A stretch of DNA of 64,000 nucleotides from Gordionus sp. m RMFG-2023. Taxonomy: Eukaryota > Nematomorpha > Gordioida > Chordodea > Parachordodidae. Position numbers and translations under genes: made by a program. The stretch is taken from contig NC_088775.1 in NCBI RefSeq assembly GCF_954871325.1, forward strand, positions 6,363,561 through 6,427,560, read 5' to 3'. The notes beneath the pieces were generated by a model that was not told where the DNA came from, searched no databases, and saw only the letters and a program-made list of their open reading frames with translations. Position 1 is the stretch's first letter. Each line of letters starts with the position of its first letter. Below, piece by piece: positions 24,141 through 36,165 of this stretch.

Positions 24141-25623
24141 ATGGAAGAACAGCAACCTTGTTTAAAATATTCCTCTATCGAATTACTTGACAATTACAAG
24201 ATAAATTGGGTGATTAAAGTTTTCTGTATAATTATTTTAATTTCAGGACTCACCGGGAATTTATTTGGAGAAATTTTCCAATTTAATCCATCCGTAATCA
24301 TTGATTTATGCGCTTATTTCAAGAGCTTCATTAAACATGGGAAGAATTTGATTAAAACCGCGAAGAGATCAACTGGAAAATGGTTTAGTAATAAATCGCC
24401 GACTCTAATTATTTCGTCTTCAAACCATCAAAATTTGTTTTCAATAAATACAAGGTGTGGAAATAATTGTATATTCTCCTCCAACAGAATAAAGCATAAT
24501 GTTAATGTTAATCAATATTTGTTAAAGTGGTTTTTCTTAATAAATTTTATAAATGTTTTCGGTTTAATCATTGGACCCTTGCTCAAAATTTACGGGCGTG
24601 AGCATTTAGAAAATCCCTTTTGGACTTCTAAAGGTTGGATAACATATTTGGCACATTATCATTATCCCATATCAAAATCATTGTTAAATTTTGGTTTCTT
24701 CATTTATTTGCTCTTCTTCGCGAATCAACTGATTGCAGTTGTATTTCCATTCAACTACAATTTATTTGTTAATATTAAAAGAGTCAGAATTGCTATGCTC
24801 TTGAGTCTTACATACTCGATTATATGGTATTCTCCTACATACAAATGGTTTACTTTGTATAAAACAAAAGTGTGTACAATTTCAGCAAGTGGAGGAAATA
24901 AATCTTACACAGAAGATTATGTCTATTATAATTCGAAAATTTGGACCACAGGACAACAACGCTAAGTATCTTTGGATAACTTACCAAATTTCTAGAGAGG
25001 TTTTTGCTGTGTTAATTCCCTTTTCTCTGATGATTATACGCAAAATTATACTTATCAAAAGAGGTATAAAAGTTGCTGATAATATTTATAAATCATTCAA
25101 TAGTAAGCAAGTTATAAGAGTGTCTACAAATAAAACTAAAGAAGATTTTAATGGTAATAAAAGTAAAGTTGATAATTTTACAAAACCTAATTATAATTTT
25201 ATTGATACAATTGAGGATGAACCCACGTTTACTCAAGATTATAATTTAATTGAATCTCTAAATAAAGGAGTTATCAGTTTATTACTAAATATTGAACCTT
25301 CTGGAATGAATTCCTCTAATAGATGGCACTCTAAAAAGTTATCCGAAAATAAACAAAACATAAAAACTTTAACCATCTTAACATTTCAATTTGTATTTTT
25401 TCTGCTACCAGTATCAGTCCATCAAATGTTTTTGGATATTTTGGTTATGAAATATTCTAACAAACTTCTAGCTAATATTTATATCTTTTTTATAGTATTA
25501 GAATATATGTATGTTAGTTGTACCTTTTATTTAAACTTATTGTTCAATTCCAATTACAGACACTTGGTCATCGAAAGACTGAAGAATTACTCCAGAGTTA
25601 TAAAAAATAATTTGCAAAATTAA
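24141..25623 (+). pseudogene. Divergent 7TM receptor, one frame break (copy 2 of pair)
   Basis: Begins MEEQQPCLKYSS. TM1 is at residues ~23-45 with the Gly-Asn pair at 39-40, a feature of class A GPCR TM1. A basic loop of ~75 residues (49-124) follows, far longer than the usual ~6-12 for the first intracellular loop; then TM2 (~126-150), TM3 ending NQLIAVVFPF in place of the DRY motif, and TM4 (LTYSIIW). The second frame (24889-25623) gives TM5 (FAVLIPFSLMIIRKI), a polar third loop, TM6 (TFQFVFFLLPVS) and TM7 (CTFYLNLLFNSNYR). Compared with copy 1, five bases are missing near 24930, which moves the frame between TM4 and TM5. That is the only lesion I see. Ligand and G protein unknown. Probably a divergent rhodopsin-like peptide receptor; a family of lineage-specific chemoreceptors is the alternative. 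Confidence 0.75.
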
Positions 25624-26400
25624 TAGTTGTAGCATTCATCAAACCTCATGTAAAGCAATTTAATTATTATAATATATACCATTTTTATACTATAATTTTT
25701 TTTTTACATATTTCTTTTAAACTTATATTTGAAAGTAAAATATTATTATTATCTCTGATCTCTTTATCTCAATAATAAATTTTCCGAATAGAAAGGTTTG
25801 CTGAACTTCATAATTTTCTATCCAGGTAGGGAAATTTGAAAACCAAAACAAAAAACGGTAATTTGAATACAAGCTAAGATTTTTGAAGATTCACATTTTA
25901 AAAATAATATAAGATATTAAACGGAACCTGACCAAAAGCTTATGAAAACGGGCCGAAGACTAGCAAAATGGGGTGTATAAGGGCAAAATTTCCATAAAAA
26001 TCTGATGTTTACGTTTTTCCTGAGATGGTAAGGACAAATTACTGATATCCTAGTACGATGTAAAATTTGTGAAGAAAGCTTTTAAAATATTTATAAAATA
26101 TATTTATATATAAGCTTAAAACGACCTTTTTAATGAGCCCCGTTTTATAAAATAGGATTTTTGCCATCTCCATATTAAATACTGTCACGAATCGGAGATC
26201 TAATGATAAAATTTTTGTTGCTTATAATATATGAATAATATAAATCTTCAAACAGATCTTTGATACAGCAACTTCTTCAGCTTCTGGAAAAAGATTATTA
26301 TTTTTTTTGGCCTAGTCCTTTCCAAATATGGAAGCAGGCTTGGTCTAGAAAAGGTGGAAAATAATATTTTCATTTTAAATATTTATCTTCATAATGTAAT

Positions 26401-27274
26401 TCGTGGTCCCAACTAAACTCGTCACTTTGTGTGCTCTTAGAAATATAGGTGTATTTCTTGTACTAAAAGTAAATGACTGTTTATTTAAAAAGTAATTATC
26501 AGAACCCCCTCCCTATTCCCCCGTCAAAACATTTCCAGGTCTTTTCTAAGTTACTTATTTCAAGTGGTTAAATTAAAACATTTTCAAAATAAACTTTTAA
26601 GCGAAATATTTGTATAAAATTTAGCTTAAAAATTAAAATCTCAAGGTATATTAGTTTAAAAATTATATAAAAAACCCCTCCTGAATAATACAATTCCTGG
26701 CCTCCCATATCCTTCAATAAAACTTAATCTCTACGATATTTGCTATACCCCATCAGCAAGACATGGAAAGTTTTTAATTTATCTACATTTTCTTAAAAAA
26801 AGAATTAGGCTTTTTTTAAAAAAAAAATATACAGGTCTTAAATCAAAATTTGCTAAGCCAGCTGTCCTACTGGGTTGGGAGATGCGCCCTAATATTAGTA
26901 TCTTGGTTCAAAAACTGCCGCCCTCTTATTTTTGATCTTGAGACAAACCAATTGTGTATGGGTGCCAGCTTCATCTTTAAGCGATGAAAAAAAAGGCAGG
27001 ATCAATCTTTGGAAATAATTGATAAAAACATAAAATTCAAAGTTTTTGTTTATTTATCATCATTCACTTGGAAACATGAAAACAGAACTCTTGGAAGAAG
27101 AGGTACAAATCTAGGGAGCAAATTCCGAAACTCTCTTTTAGACTTTTTTTCTCTAAATAAGAACCAGAGTTCATTTTTCAAAATTTTAGAGACTGGAACC
27201 AGTTTCAGATTAAGGCCGTTCAACTTATTTTTGAAAATTATTTCTGTTCAGGCTAAACAGCTTCTGAATTAGGA
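26401..27274. other. AT-rich intergenic DNA, no gene seen
   Basis: The 87-codon open frame at 27009-27272 has no recognised domain and no support. It contains a phrase like the ends of family C MITEs near 27212 (aggccgttcaac), too short to call. Confidence 0.45.
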
Positions 27275-27440
27275 GACCCTATTTTGGTTTATAAGCGTTT
27301 GGTGGCATTGTTATTATTCGTATTTTTTTTCCTTCTTGTTTTATTTTTTTTCGTTTTTTTTCTGTTTTTTTTTCTCTTACTTTTTAAGATGCTTAGTAAT
27401 GAGACGAACCAGGACATGCTCCTAAACTTTTTTTTAACAC
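27275..27440 (+). repeat. T-rich dispersed repeat, unit 1
   Basis: gagaccctattt...ggtggcattgttattattcgtatttttttt followed by T/C-rich text and a ctttttaagatgcttag block. The same order occurs at 31066-31230, inside the GPCR intron, in the same orientation. Confidence 0.5.
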
Positions 27441-27805
27441 AAAAATAAAAACATGTCCAAAAATATAATTCTTAAAATTTTAAAACTTTTATAGCTTAAA
27501 ATAGAAGACATAAGAAAGGATAAATAAATTCGTATTTTAATAAAATAGATTTACAAAATCACGCATAAGTCAAATTGTCTTATTTATTAAGAAAAATAAT
27601 AAATTTATTGAAAATAAATATTAAGATATATTCCTTTCGTAGATATTTCATATAAAGATTTTTTTTTAAAAAAAGATTAAATTATACGAGTATATAATAT
27701 ATTATATATCAATAAATTGGAATAATCATTTAAACCCTCAATTCAAATATTTTGTTCCCCCCAAAAATCTTTTAAATTTATATAGTACTATATTCTATAC
27801 GCATT

Positions 27806-29352
27806 TTATATTTTAGATTTCTTATATTGACTAGTATGATAATCACTTGAAGTTGAAATGTACTTTGATTGAGCGCTTCTCGTTCTACTCTTCCAATCAT
27901 TACCATCATCTTTTCTGCAGCAACTTGTTAAAGCTCTGTAAAACGCGCGTCGAAATTTGGTGGATATGACGTTATACAATATCGGGTTTATGGCGCTATT
28001 CAAGTAATACATAATTCTAGTAAAACATAAAATGTTGGTATATTTTTCCAAACCTAATGCTATCACTTTCGCATGGGGAACAAAAATTAACCATATGCCT
28101 AAACCGTGAAAGGGTAAAAGACATATAAAAAACATGAAGACCACAGCTATCAACATTATTATCAATTGTTGTCTACCCTGGTTGGAGGCATTCTTGCTAC
28201 TATGATGATGAACTCCTTTCGAAATTACTGCATTGCGTTGTTTTCTTAACTTAGATTGTTGTTTATTAATAATACTGTATTTATGAGATGATTTATTGAA
28301 TCCTACCCTAGAATTTGGATCTATAGATGTTATCCGTTTTTCCTGGTTGCCAAATTTTAAATTTTTATTGCACCTTTTGGTATAATCTCTTTTTTGACAA
28401 TTTGGTTGACTAGTGGAGGCGCCCAATTTGTATGTGGCCAACATTACCTCTACACCTTTACGAATGTTATGATATACGCGCCGAAAAATAGATAAAGATG
28501 TGATGTTTTCTGGTATGCTACAAGAATCATCGGTATCCATTCGAGATATAGTCGCTATTTTTAACTTGGAATCCCTGTTCAAATTATTGACAATTTGTAA
28601 CTCCTTATTTTCTAAGATGGTGGAATCGCAGGAATAACCTTGCTTTTCTTCGTAACTTGGATATTTGATAATGCCTTTAACTTTCTTAGTATTTTGATCG
28701 CTGTCATAATTAAAATGATTTATTTCGCATTTGCTGAGAGGTGTCATATTCCCCGAACTCTGGTACAAGGAATAAGAAGGCGAGGAATCGCTTATTATAT
28801 TCTCGTCTGATTGAGGGCGGTTAGTAGGTTGATTGACACAGGCTTTATTACGGAAGGTATTTCGAAAGGAATACTTATATTTTTTGTCCCTACTACGGAT
28901 CGATTTGGCGTAGAACGATTTCTGAAAATCCTTCCGCTTCATTTTTTCGACGGTATTATTAATATCCTGACTCTGTGCCAATACCTTAACTATTTTGAAA
29001 TATAAAATGACCAATATTATTAGGGGTAAAATGTAAAAGATGGACACCGAAAACAGGAAAAATATTTGCTCCCATTTTTTTTGTAACGAAGTAATGCAAA
29101 TCGGTACCATTTGTCCGTTTTGATGAGTAGCCATGAGATATTGCGTGATATAGATATAGGGGGTACTCGTTAACAAGGAAACGCCCCATATGATGGATAA
29201 ATATTTTATCGTCCTGGTGATACTTGCTCCAGAGGTGTATCTTTGCATCTTGAGCGGGTGACATATAGCGAAGTATCTTTCGAAGCTTATAGCTAATATC
29301 GTGAGAACCGACGTTTGCGTCACTGTGGACTGTAGGAATGGCACTGCTTTAC
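27806..29352 (-). CDS. Neuropeptide-type GPCR, exon 2 (TM3 to C-terminus)
   Basis: Second coding exon of a class A GPCR whose first exon is 33681-34089. The acceptor AG is at 29354-29353 on the minus strand (tttttaatag/GTAAAGCAG). Joining exon 1 at 33681 restores GKYLCKAVPFLQSTVTQTSV, the conserved start of TM3 in the TRH / ecdysis-triggering-hormone / ghrelin receptor group. Landmarks in the joined 651-residue protein: TM3 Cys at 137, SFERY with ERY at 161-163 (the DRY position), TM4 Trp, an extracellular-loop Cys (VPICIT), TM5 with FYILPLIILV, a third intracellular loop of about 260-270 basic/Ser-rich residues, TM6 FICLLPFH, TM7 NPILY at 592-596, and CC at 614-615 as likely palmitoylation site. 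It should signal at the plasma membrane through a G protein, ligand a peptide (inference). No lesion seen. The exact subfamily is not certain. Confidence 0.9.
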
Positions 29353-31065
29353 CTATTAAAAAAATAATTTTAAAATCTAGAAGAAGAAGAAGAAAAAAAA
29401 ATGCAAGGTTGTCATAATTGAAATGCAATTTCCAAATAAGATTTAACTATCGTTGTTTACTTGTCAAATTTTTAAAAATTGGCTATAAAGAGTTAAAAAA
29501 AAATTTTAAATAATTTTTTATATCCAGATAATATATTCAAAATTTTTCGAAATTTAATCCAACCAATTTTAAATAAATTGTTGCTTATCGCATTTAATGT
29601 CTTTTTCCAAGTTTATTAAATGTTTTGCCTATTAAACGGATCATCCTCACCCCATCCCTATTTTAACAAGCTATATTTTATAAATTAATAAAATAAAAAC
29701 CCTTTATCTTTCTGAATACATAATTTTCTAAATCGTTAAGAACAAGAAAAATATTTGGAATTTCGCTTATATCTCCTAGAAAATTTTAATGGATTTTTAA
29801 AAAATTAGCTAGAAATGGAGGAAATATCATCATTGTTCCCCCCAGAATTGGAAACAACTTTTAAGAATATTGATAATATTTCTCATATTTTTAGCTATAG
29901 TTTCAAAGAACTCAATTTAAATACAAGTGTTTACTTTCCCTAGCATCTATTAATATTAAGTTAAAATTTGCTTTAAAAATTTGCTAAATTTCCAATTTTA
30001 CCTTTGTTTTTAAGCGACTTAGAAATGAAACAGTTAAGGGAAGCATTTTTAAAAAAAATATTTTTTGTATGAATCAGTAATATGCAAATAAAGAAATATT
30101 CAATTATATTCTTATGAATTTAAGGAAATATATTACTGAAGAATTTTTTTTATAAAAAAAATCTTAGTTATAAAAAGCTATAATATATAGCCGACAATCT
30201 ATCACAGTGCCCTCTTATAATATCAAGAGAACTATTCTAGTCCTAATTAGGATTAAAATGACAGAAAAAGGATTATATGACTTAAAAAAGATATTTTGTA
30301 ACTAAAAATATCGTTTTTAGCCGGTTCATAAGTCTCCCAAATTTTTTTAAATAACTCCCTCTCAAAATCTAAAAATGTTTTTACCGATCAGTTTGTGATG
30401 ACGGACTCTATTAAAGCTTTAAATATGTAATATGTTTGTTAAGAGAAGCTAATGTTCAATAGTGATAGTTTTATTAATTGTTATCTATGTTTAGTACACA
30501 CTTCAATAAATTAAATAATACAAAATAAAATTAATAAGCGTTGATGTCTCATAATTTGGTCATTTGTAAAAATGAAAAAAAAAGATGATAATTTATAAAA
30601 ATATTAATTTAATTATCAATCTTTCATAACCAATATTAGTTCAATATTAGTTAATAAAATTTCAATATAAATTATGTGCAATTATATAAATCTAAGACAA
30701 TACGAATATGTGATAATAAAAGTCAAAAAAAGGTCCTTGATAAGATAAAGAAAATTAAAATGAATAGATGATATATTGTAAAAAATTATACCAATTTTAT
30801 CTGTTTTGAACATGGATAATAAACTTTAAATTACCATAATTATTTGGTCAAAAAATATATAATTGTATTTGACTGTGTTACATTACATTATATTATATTT
30901 TTTTTAAATCAAAGAATATGATTTATTTTTTAAAAAAGAATTGTTATATAGGATTTATATTAATTCGCTCAGAATAAAAACTCAAATCAGAATTTTTTTT
31001 TTCCTTAATTGCTCAAAATTAAAATTTAGTTAGGCCATGAGTATAGGTTAAAAAGTATTTGATCG

Positions 31066-31230
31066 AGGACACCCTATTTTTTTTTATTTTAAATATCTGG
31101 TGGCATTGCTATTTTTCGTATTTTATTCTTGTTTTTTTTTGTTTTTTTACAATTTTTCTTCGTTTTTTTTTAAAATTTGTTTATTTGCTTCTTTCTTTTA
31201 AAGCTATTTAGCCGACACTTAAAAGGGGGC
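31066..31230 (+). repeat. T-rich dispersed repeat, unit 2 (in GPCR intron)
   Basis: Same ordered words as 27275-27440: acaccctattttt, ggtggcattgctatttttcgtatttt, long T runs with single G or C, then a ctatttagc block. Confidence 0.5.
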
Positions 31231-32418
31231 CAGGAAGGGCATTAAAGCTCAGATTTCTTAAATTCTAAGTAGATTTTCTGAAAGTTTCATATATTTTTCT
31301 TGAGCTATTCATTTTTTTTAAATATAATTTGAGCGCTTCATTTTTATACCAGAGCAATTAATATTTTTTTTCTGACGTTGAGAATTTTATTATGATTATT
31401 TTAGTTTTAATTCTTAACGATTAAATTCGAGCCGTTTTGGAAATTTTAATTTTATCCATTTTAATTACCAATTTAAATATTTCGTATAATTCTTTCAACT
31501 ATTATAAATAAAATTTAGTTTTTGGTATAATATTATACACGAAATACATTAAAATAAGTAAAAATATGGGGGTTGCTTTTTTCTTTATTCTATTCCTTAA
31601 AATGATAATTTAATAAGTTTATTATGATTAAAAATGATAAGTAAAAGATTTGAGGTAATCTTATAAATATGTAAGTGGTGATATTCAGGAAGTTATTTAA
31701 GATAAGTAGCAATAGCAATTTTAGCTTTAAATATTAATACATCGGATTAATTTTCTGGTTCGTTGTCTAGATTGTAGAATAACCAAAATTTCTTTTGCTA
31801 CCAGATTGTTATGTTGATAAAATATATCGTTTAAATTTTATCGAAAACTATAGTTATATTGACAGGAGAATAAATTTTTCAAATGAAAGTTGCCAAACAA
31901 GTCTTGAATATCTGAGTAAGAGATTTGTTAGCGAAAGAGAGGTGCAAGTAACGGTTGCTCATTTCCGTAATCTATTTTTAAAAATCATATCCTATTCCTT
32001 ATAATGATATATTGTCACTATCTAATATAATGTTATAATTTCTGAGGAAAAAAAATTACCATCTAAATATTTTACACCACATAATATTAATATTTTAGAA
32101 TATATATATATATGAGAGAGAGAGAGATGTAATTCAAAGAAAATAATGACCAATGTCTTTTTAATTTATATTAGTCTCTTTCAAATTTGAGCTGTTATAT
32201 TTTTAAGAAAAACCCAAAGGTCAAAGTGATAGTTTTCGGCTTAAAACAAATACATGTCGTATGAGTTTATCTAATTCAAGTGAATAATTCAGAGGCCTGA
32301 ATTATCTTAATTATTATTAGAAGTTTTAAAAACTCTAATCATCTAAAGCGTTAGATTTTTTTTAAATTTTGAAAGGCCTTATTTTAACGAAATCTTATTC
32401 CCCATGCTTCTTTTTTTT

Positions 32419-32828
<410 letters not shown>

Positions 32829-33357
32829 ATTTTTCTATAATAATCAGGTGTTTCAAAATATAGATCCATATAAAATGATTTAGGTTTTAAAAGATTAACA
32901 TAAAAAAAATCCAGCTCTACTTTCATACAATAAAAATAAAAATTTAAATCCTAAAAATTTAGTAACATTTTTATTTAAAATATTAAATAAATATAGGAAT
33001 TAATTATAACACTAAATTCAAATTATATTTATTTTAATGAAAGAAAATTAAATTACAAATTATATTTTTATAATGAAAGAATTAATTAAATTACAAATTA
33101 GGATTAATTTCTTTACTTTTTAAAATAAAAGCCACATTTTAAAATTTTTAAAGGATCCTTTCAATTTTCCAGGATTTATAATGATCTTAATGAGATTTTT
33201 TAATTATTTATTTTAAAAAAAAATTTAAAAAAATTTAAATATTGTTATTTAAAATCTTTATTTTCAAATACAATATTAAAAAGATTACAATGAAATAAAT
33301 TTTTAATTATAAATAATTAATAGATGAAAATTAAAAACAAGTACAATATATTTAAAA

Positions 33358-33415
33358 AAAACCCGGGCTGGGCCATGCAAGACGTACTTATGCAGGTCTT
33401 CGATATTAATTAAAA
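33358..33415. mobile_element. Short GC-rich MITE-like remnant (GGGCTGGGCC type)
   Basis: acccgggctgggccatgcaa ... gcaggtcttcgatattaat. The last words recur at 43091-43110 (gcaggtctctgatattaat), and gggctgggcc recurs near 43668. A short element stands out against the AT-rich background; superfamily not determined. Confidence 0.4.
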
Positions 33416-33680
33416 CTTTGCAAAACCGTCAATTTAAAATAATAAAATCTGGGAAGAACAGTTATGAATTGGGGATACTATAACGATACATTTTTATTTT
33501 TCTAAGATCATTTAAATTTAAAATTGGTAACATTTATAATGCGGTAATTAATAAAATTATTCCAGAAAAATAAATAGAATCTAAAAAAAAATTTTCAATC
33601 TTATTCTGGCAGAAATTTTTTTAATTTACTAGTCACTCATATTATTAGTTCCAACAATTAATAAAGTTTAGTTTTCTCAC

Positions 33681-34089
33681 ACAAATATTTTCCTAGAGGC
33701 CAAATCTCTTGTGAAAATAATTCTGCCACAGCCGTCGGAAGACAAAATGTTATGAGCAACAAATCAGCCATCGCTAGATTAGCTATGTAAGAATATGTGG
33801 TGGTTCCTCTCATGTCCTTACTACCGCATATAACTACTATAACGATTAAGTTCCCGATCAAGGCGAAGAAAAATATCAGGGAATAAATGATTATGGCGGA
33901 ATATTGTATGTAAAATGGCATGAATATTATAGTTCTCACAGTATTTTCTTGGTATTTAAAAGTGGATAAATGAATGCCGGCATTGGCGCACAAATCATTT
34001 TCGTCGAAATCAGTGATGTTACTCAGCAACGTTGTCAGAATTGTATCATTATGCGAAGTCAGATTTAAAATGGAGTCATTTTTCAGCAT
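33681..34089 (-). CDS. Neuropeptide-type GPCR, exon 1 (N-terminus to TM2)
   Basis: First coding exon seen of the receptor continued at 29352-27806. The frame is open further upstream, to at least 34131, but that codon is GTG; the first ATG is at 34089, which I take as the start. The N-terminal ~50 residues are polar with N-glycosylation sequons (NLTS, NITD) and no clear signal peptide, fitting an extracellular tail. TM1 (about 65-88) has the Gly-Asn pair at 79-80 in IGNLIVIVVI; TM2 (about 100-121) has LAMAD at 105-109 and FCLP; WPLGKYLC ends the exon before TM3. The exon stops after the first base of the Cys137 codon at 33681, directly before GTGAG. An additional 5' exon cannot be excluded. 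Confidence 0.88.
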
Positions 34090-34139
34090 GTTTTTACAAG
34101 CAACCCGAAATATTATATATGACGAGCACACTTTGTTCT

Positions 34140-34850
34140 TATCATATAAAAAATAGATATATACTAATAATTTAATTTAAATACTTTTAATAATTTAATA
34201 TTTTCATTTTATATAAATATAACTAGAAAATATTTGGGAGAAACAATTTAATTTTAATACTTTTCACAAAATTAAAGTTAAAAATTAATTAAAACTTAAA
34301 ATATGATTGAAATGGCAAGAAGAAGAAATCAGAGTTTTTTTTTTTAAAAAAAAATGACTTTTAATTTGTATTGATTTTTGAACCTAAAAAATTAAGTTTT
34401 TTTTTTCTTCTTCCGATCTAAACAATTATAAAAAATTTTATTTTTTTAAACTGTACATTTAATTCTAAATCACTATTTTATTATTATTATTTTTTATGTA
34501 GAAAATGATTTTAAGTTATATATGATGATATATTTTTATTAAAAAAACTTAATAATAATCACTCTTAAATTTCTTAAAATTTATTCCAAAATTAAATTGT
34601 CCAATTAATTAAGGAAAATAATAATTTTTAGGGAAAAATTATAGTTAAGTCATTTAAAAAAATATCCCCTTAAAATAAACTAATAAAAAAAAGAAGAAGA
34701 AATAATTATAAAGTTATATAAAAATCAAAAAAAAATTATCACCAATCTATAAAAAAACTCAAAAACTTTATTCTTTATTTCTACCTATTATACGTATTTT
34801 ATAAAAATTATCAAAACTTTATTAGAGAACTCAATTTTTTTTTCAATTGA
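34140..34850. other. AT-rich DNA upstream of the GPCR
   Basis: Would hold the GPCR promoter and 5' UTR. Long A and T runs; no TATA box or initiator can be singled out in such composition. No other feature. Confidence 0.4.
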
Positions 34851-34929
34851 CACAAATGGCCAGCAGAATTGTCCTGGCAAGAATTCTAAGAATTGTCATC
34901 AGGTTTTAAAAGATTCCTCCTCCCATCCT

Positions 34930-35375
34930 CCCCCCCCCCCCCTTATTACCAGCTTGCATTTAGGAGATATGGCTGTAGCCAAAATATTAATAATAATTGC
35001 TTATATATTTAGAATCGAATATGAATAAAAAGATTCAAGACCGATTTTGACTCTTTATTTTTGAGAGGGGTGCAATCCCCCCCCCCCTCACTCCTTTCCA
35101 TTGAAATTTGCCTGTTCTCGTAAATATCATTTAAATTTAATATAAATTTTACCTCTATACCCCCCCCCCCCCCTATGATTCAAAATTTTATTTTTAGATA
35201 AAAACAAAAAGCATTTATAAAAAAAAATAAAATCCACAATTATATTTTTGTAAAAATAGAATATAGTCAAAGATCTACAATAAATAAAAATTTTTAGAAT
35301 AAAATTTATGGGGGAACACCCCATCTAGTGGTGCTTACCTTCCCATTAGCAAAATCCTGGATATGCCTATGATTT
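34930..35375 (+). repeat. Poly-C dispersed repeat (family D), copy 1
   Basis: Contains C runs at 34930-34942 (13), 35077-35087 (11) and 35160-35173 (14) and ends agcaaaatcctggatatgcc tatg at about 35346-35370. The stretch from about 35085 aligns with 38700-39033: tgattc(a/g)aaattttt, a tataatatagcc(a)-like block, then ccttcccattagcaaaatcctgg versus cctttagcaaaatcctggc. Confidence 0.6.
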
Positions 35376-35749
35376 TTCACCAAATTTAGGAAAAGAACAC
35401 TTATAATTTCATTTTGAATGCAAAGGCCAGATAAATTTGATAGAAAATATAAAATGTATTTATATTAAGGGCAATTAAAGTTTATTTTCTTACATTTTTT
35501 ATTAAACAATGATGGATATAAGAAAATAACCAAAAAAAAATTCCATTTAATTTCTCTCTACTAATAACTATGATTAGAGAATTTCTAGAGTGTATTAAAT
35601 GTTCAGATACCCAAATAAACAGAATTTTCTGAATATGAAACTGATACATTATTAGATTTAATATGACTGCTGATTTTTGTAATTAATGAATTATTTTTCA
35701 AAAAAGGGATCTGGCTGAAGTTATGAGAATTTGCGAACATTATTATAAT

Positions 35750-36165
35750 GCAACTTGGAAAACCAAGAGATAATATCGATCAGGAATTTCTTAAGATTGA
35801 TGTGATTGTTGAGGTGAAAACGAAATTATATGATTTTGAGATACACAAGCTTCGACTTTCACCTGCAAACAAATTGTTCCAATATTAACGTCAACTCATT
35901 TGAGGATTAGGATAAAATAACCGCTTTTATTCCACTTTTGGATTTAATTTTGACTCAAATCAATGAACGATTTGTGATTTATCATTTGGCTCTATCCAAT
36001 TTACAAACACTATATATTAACTCCCTTTGATCTGAGGATATATCAAATCTTGATATTGAAAAATTAAATATTTTTCTAAATTTTATTCATAAAATATAAA
36101 TGTATCTGGAGGCCAATCAATTTCAGAATTTAAATGGAATGAAATATTAATTTTAGTAATAATCC
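35750..36165 (+). pseudogene. hAT transposase relic, ZMYM1/DUF4371-like
   Basis: One frame from about 35860 reads TNCSNINVNSFED, then DKITAFIPLLDLILTQINERF (a Tyr-to-stop codon separates them), then weaker text with LDIEKLNIFLNFIHK. This matches the conserved core of ZMYM1-like hAT transposases, where RQ(T/C)xRxN is followed by (E)YY(K/R)xxxFIPxLDxxIxxLxxRF. Only ~130 residues are left and at least three in-frame stops are present. BED finger and C-terminal dimerisation domain are absent. Domesticated host ZMYM genes are the alternative, but the decay argues for a dead transposon. Confidence 0.55.

Larger units (their letters stand above)
22195..26400 (+). repeat. Segmental duplication, copy 2
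   Basis: Partner of 4985-12720, without the RLE-LINE. It begins directly next to the 5' end of RTE LINE copy A. A stretch of about 430 bases (about 25890-26320) has no counterpart in copy 1 and could be an insertion here or a deletion there; its content is not recognised. Confidence 0.75.

Noticed and set aside
27009-27272. 87-codon frame as a small gene
   Set aside because: No recognisable domain, partner or repeat-free support.
31795-32004. 69-codon frame in the GPCR intron as an extra exon
   Set aside because: No conserved motif, no convincing splice sites, and the receptor is complete without it.
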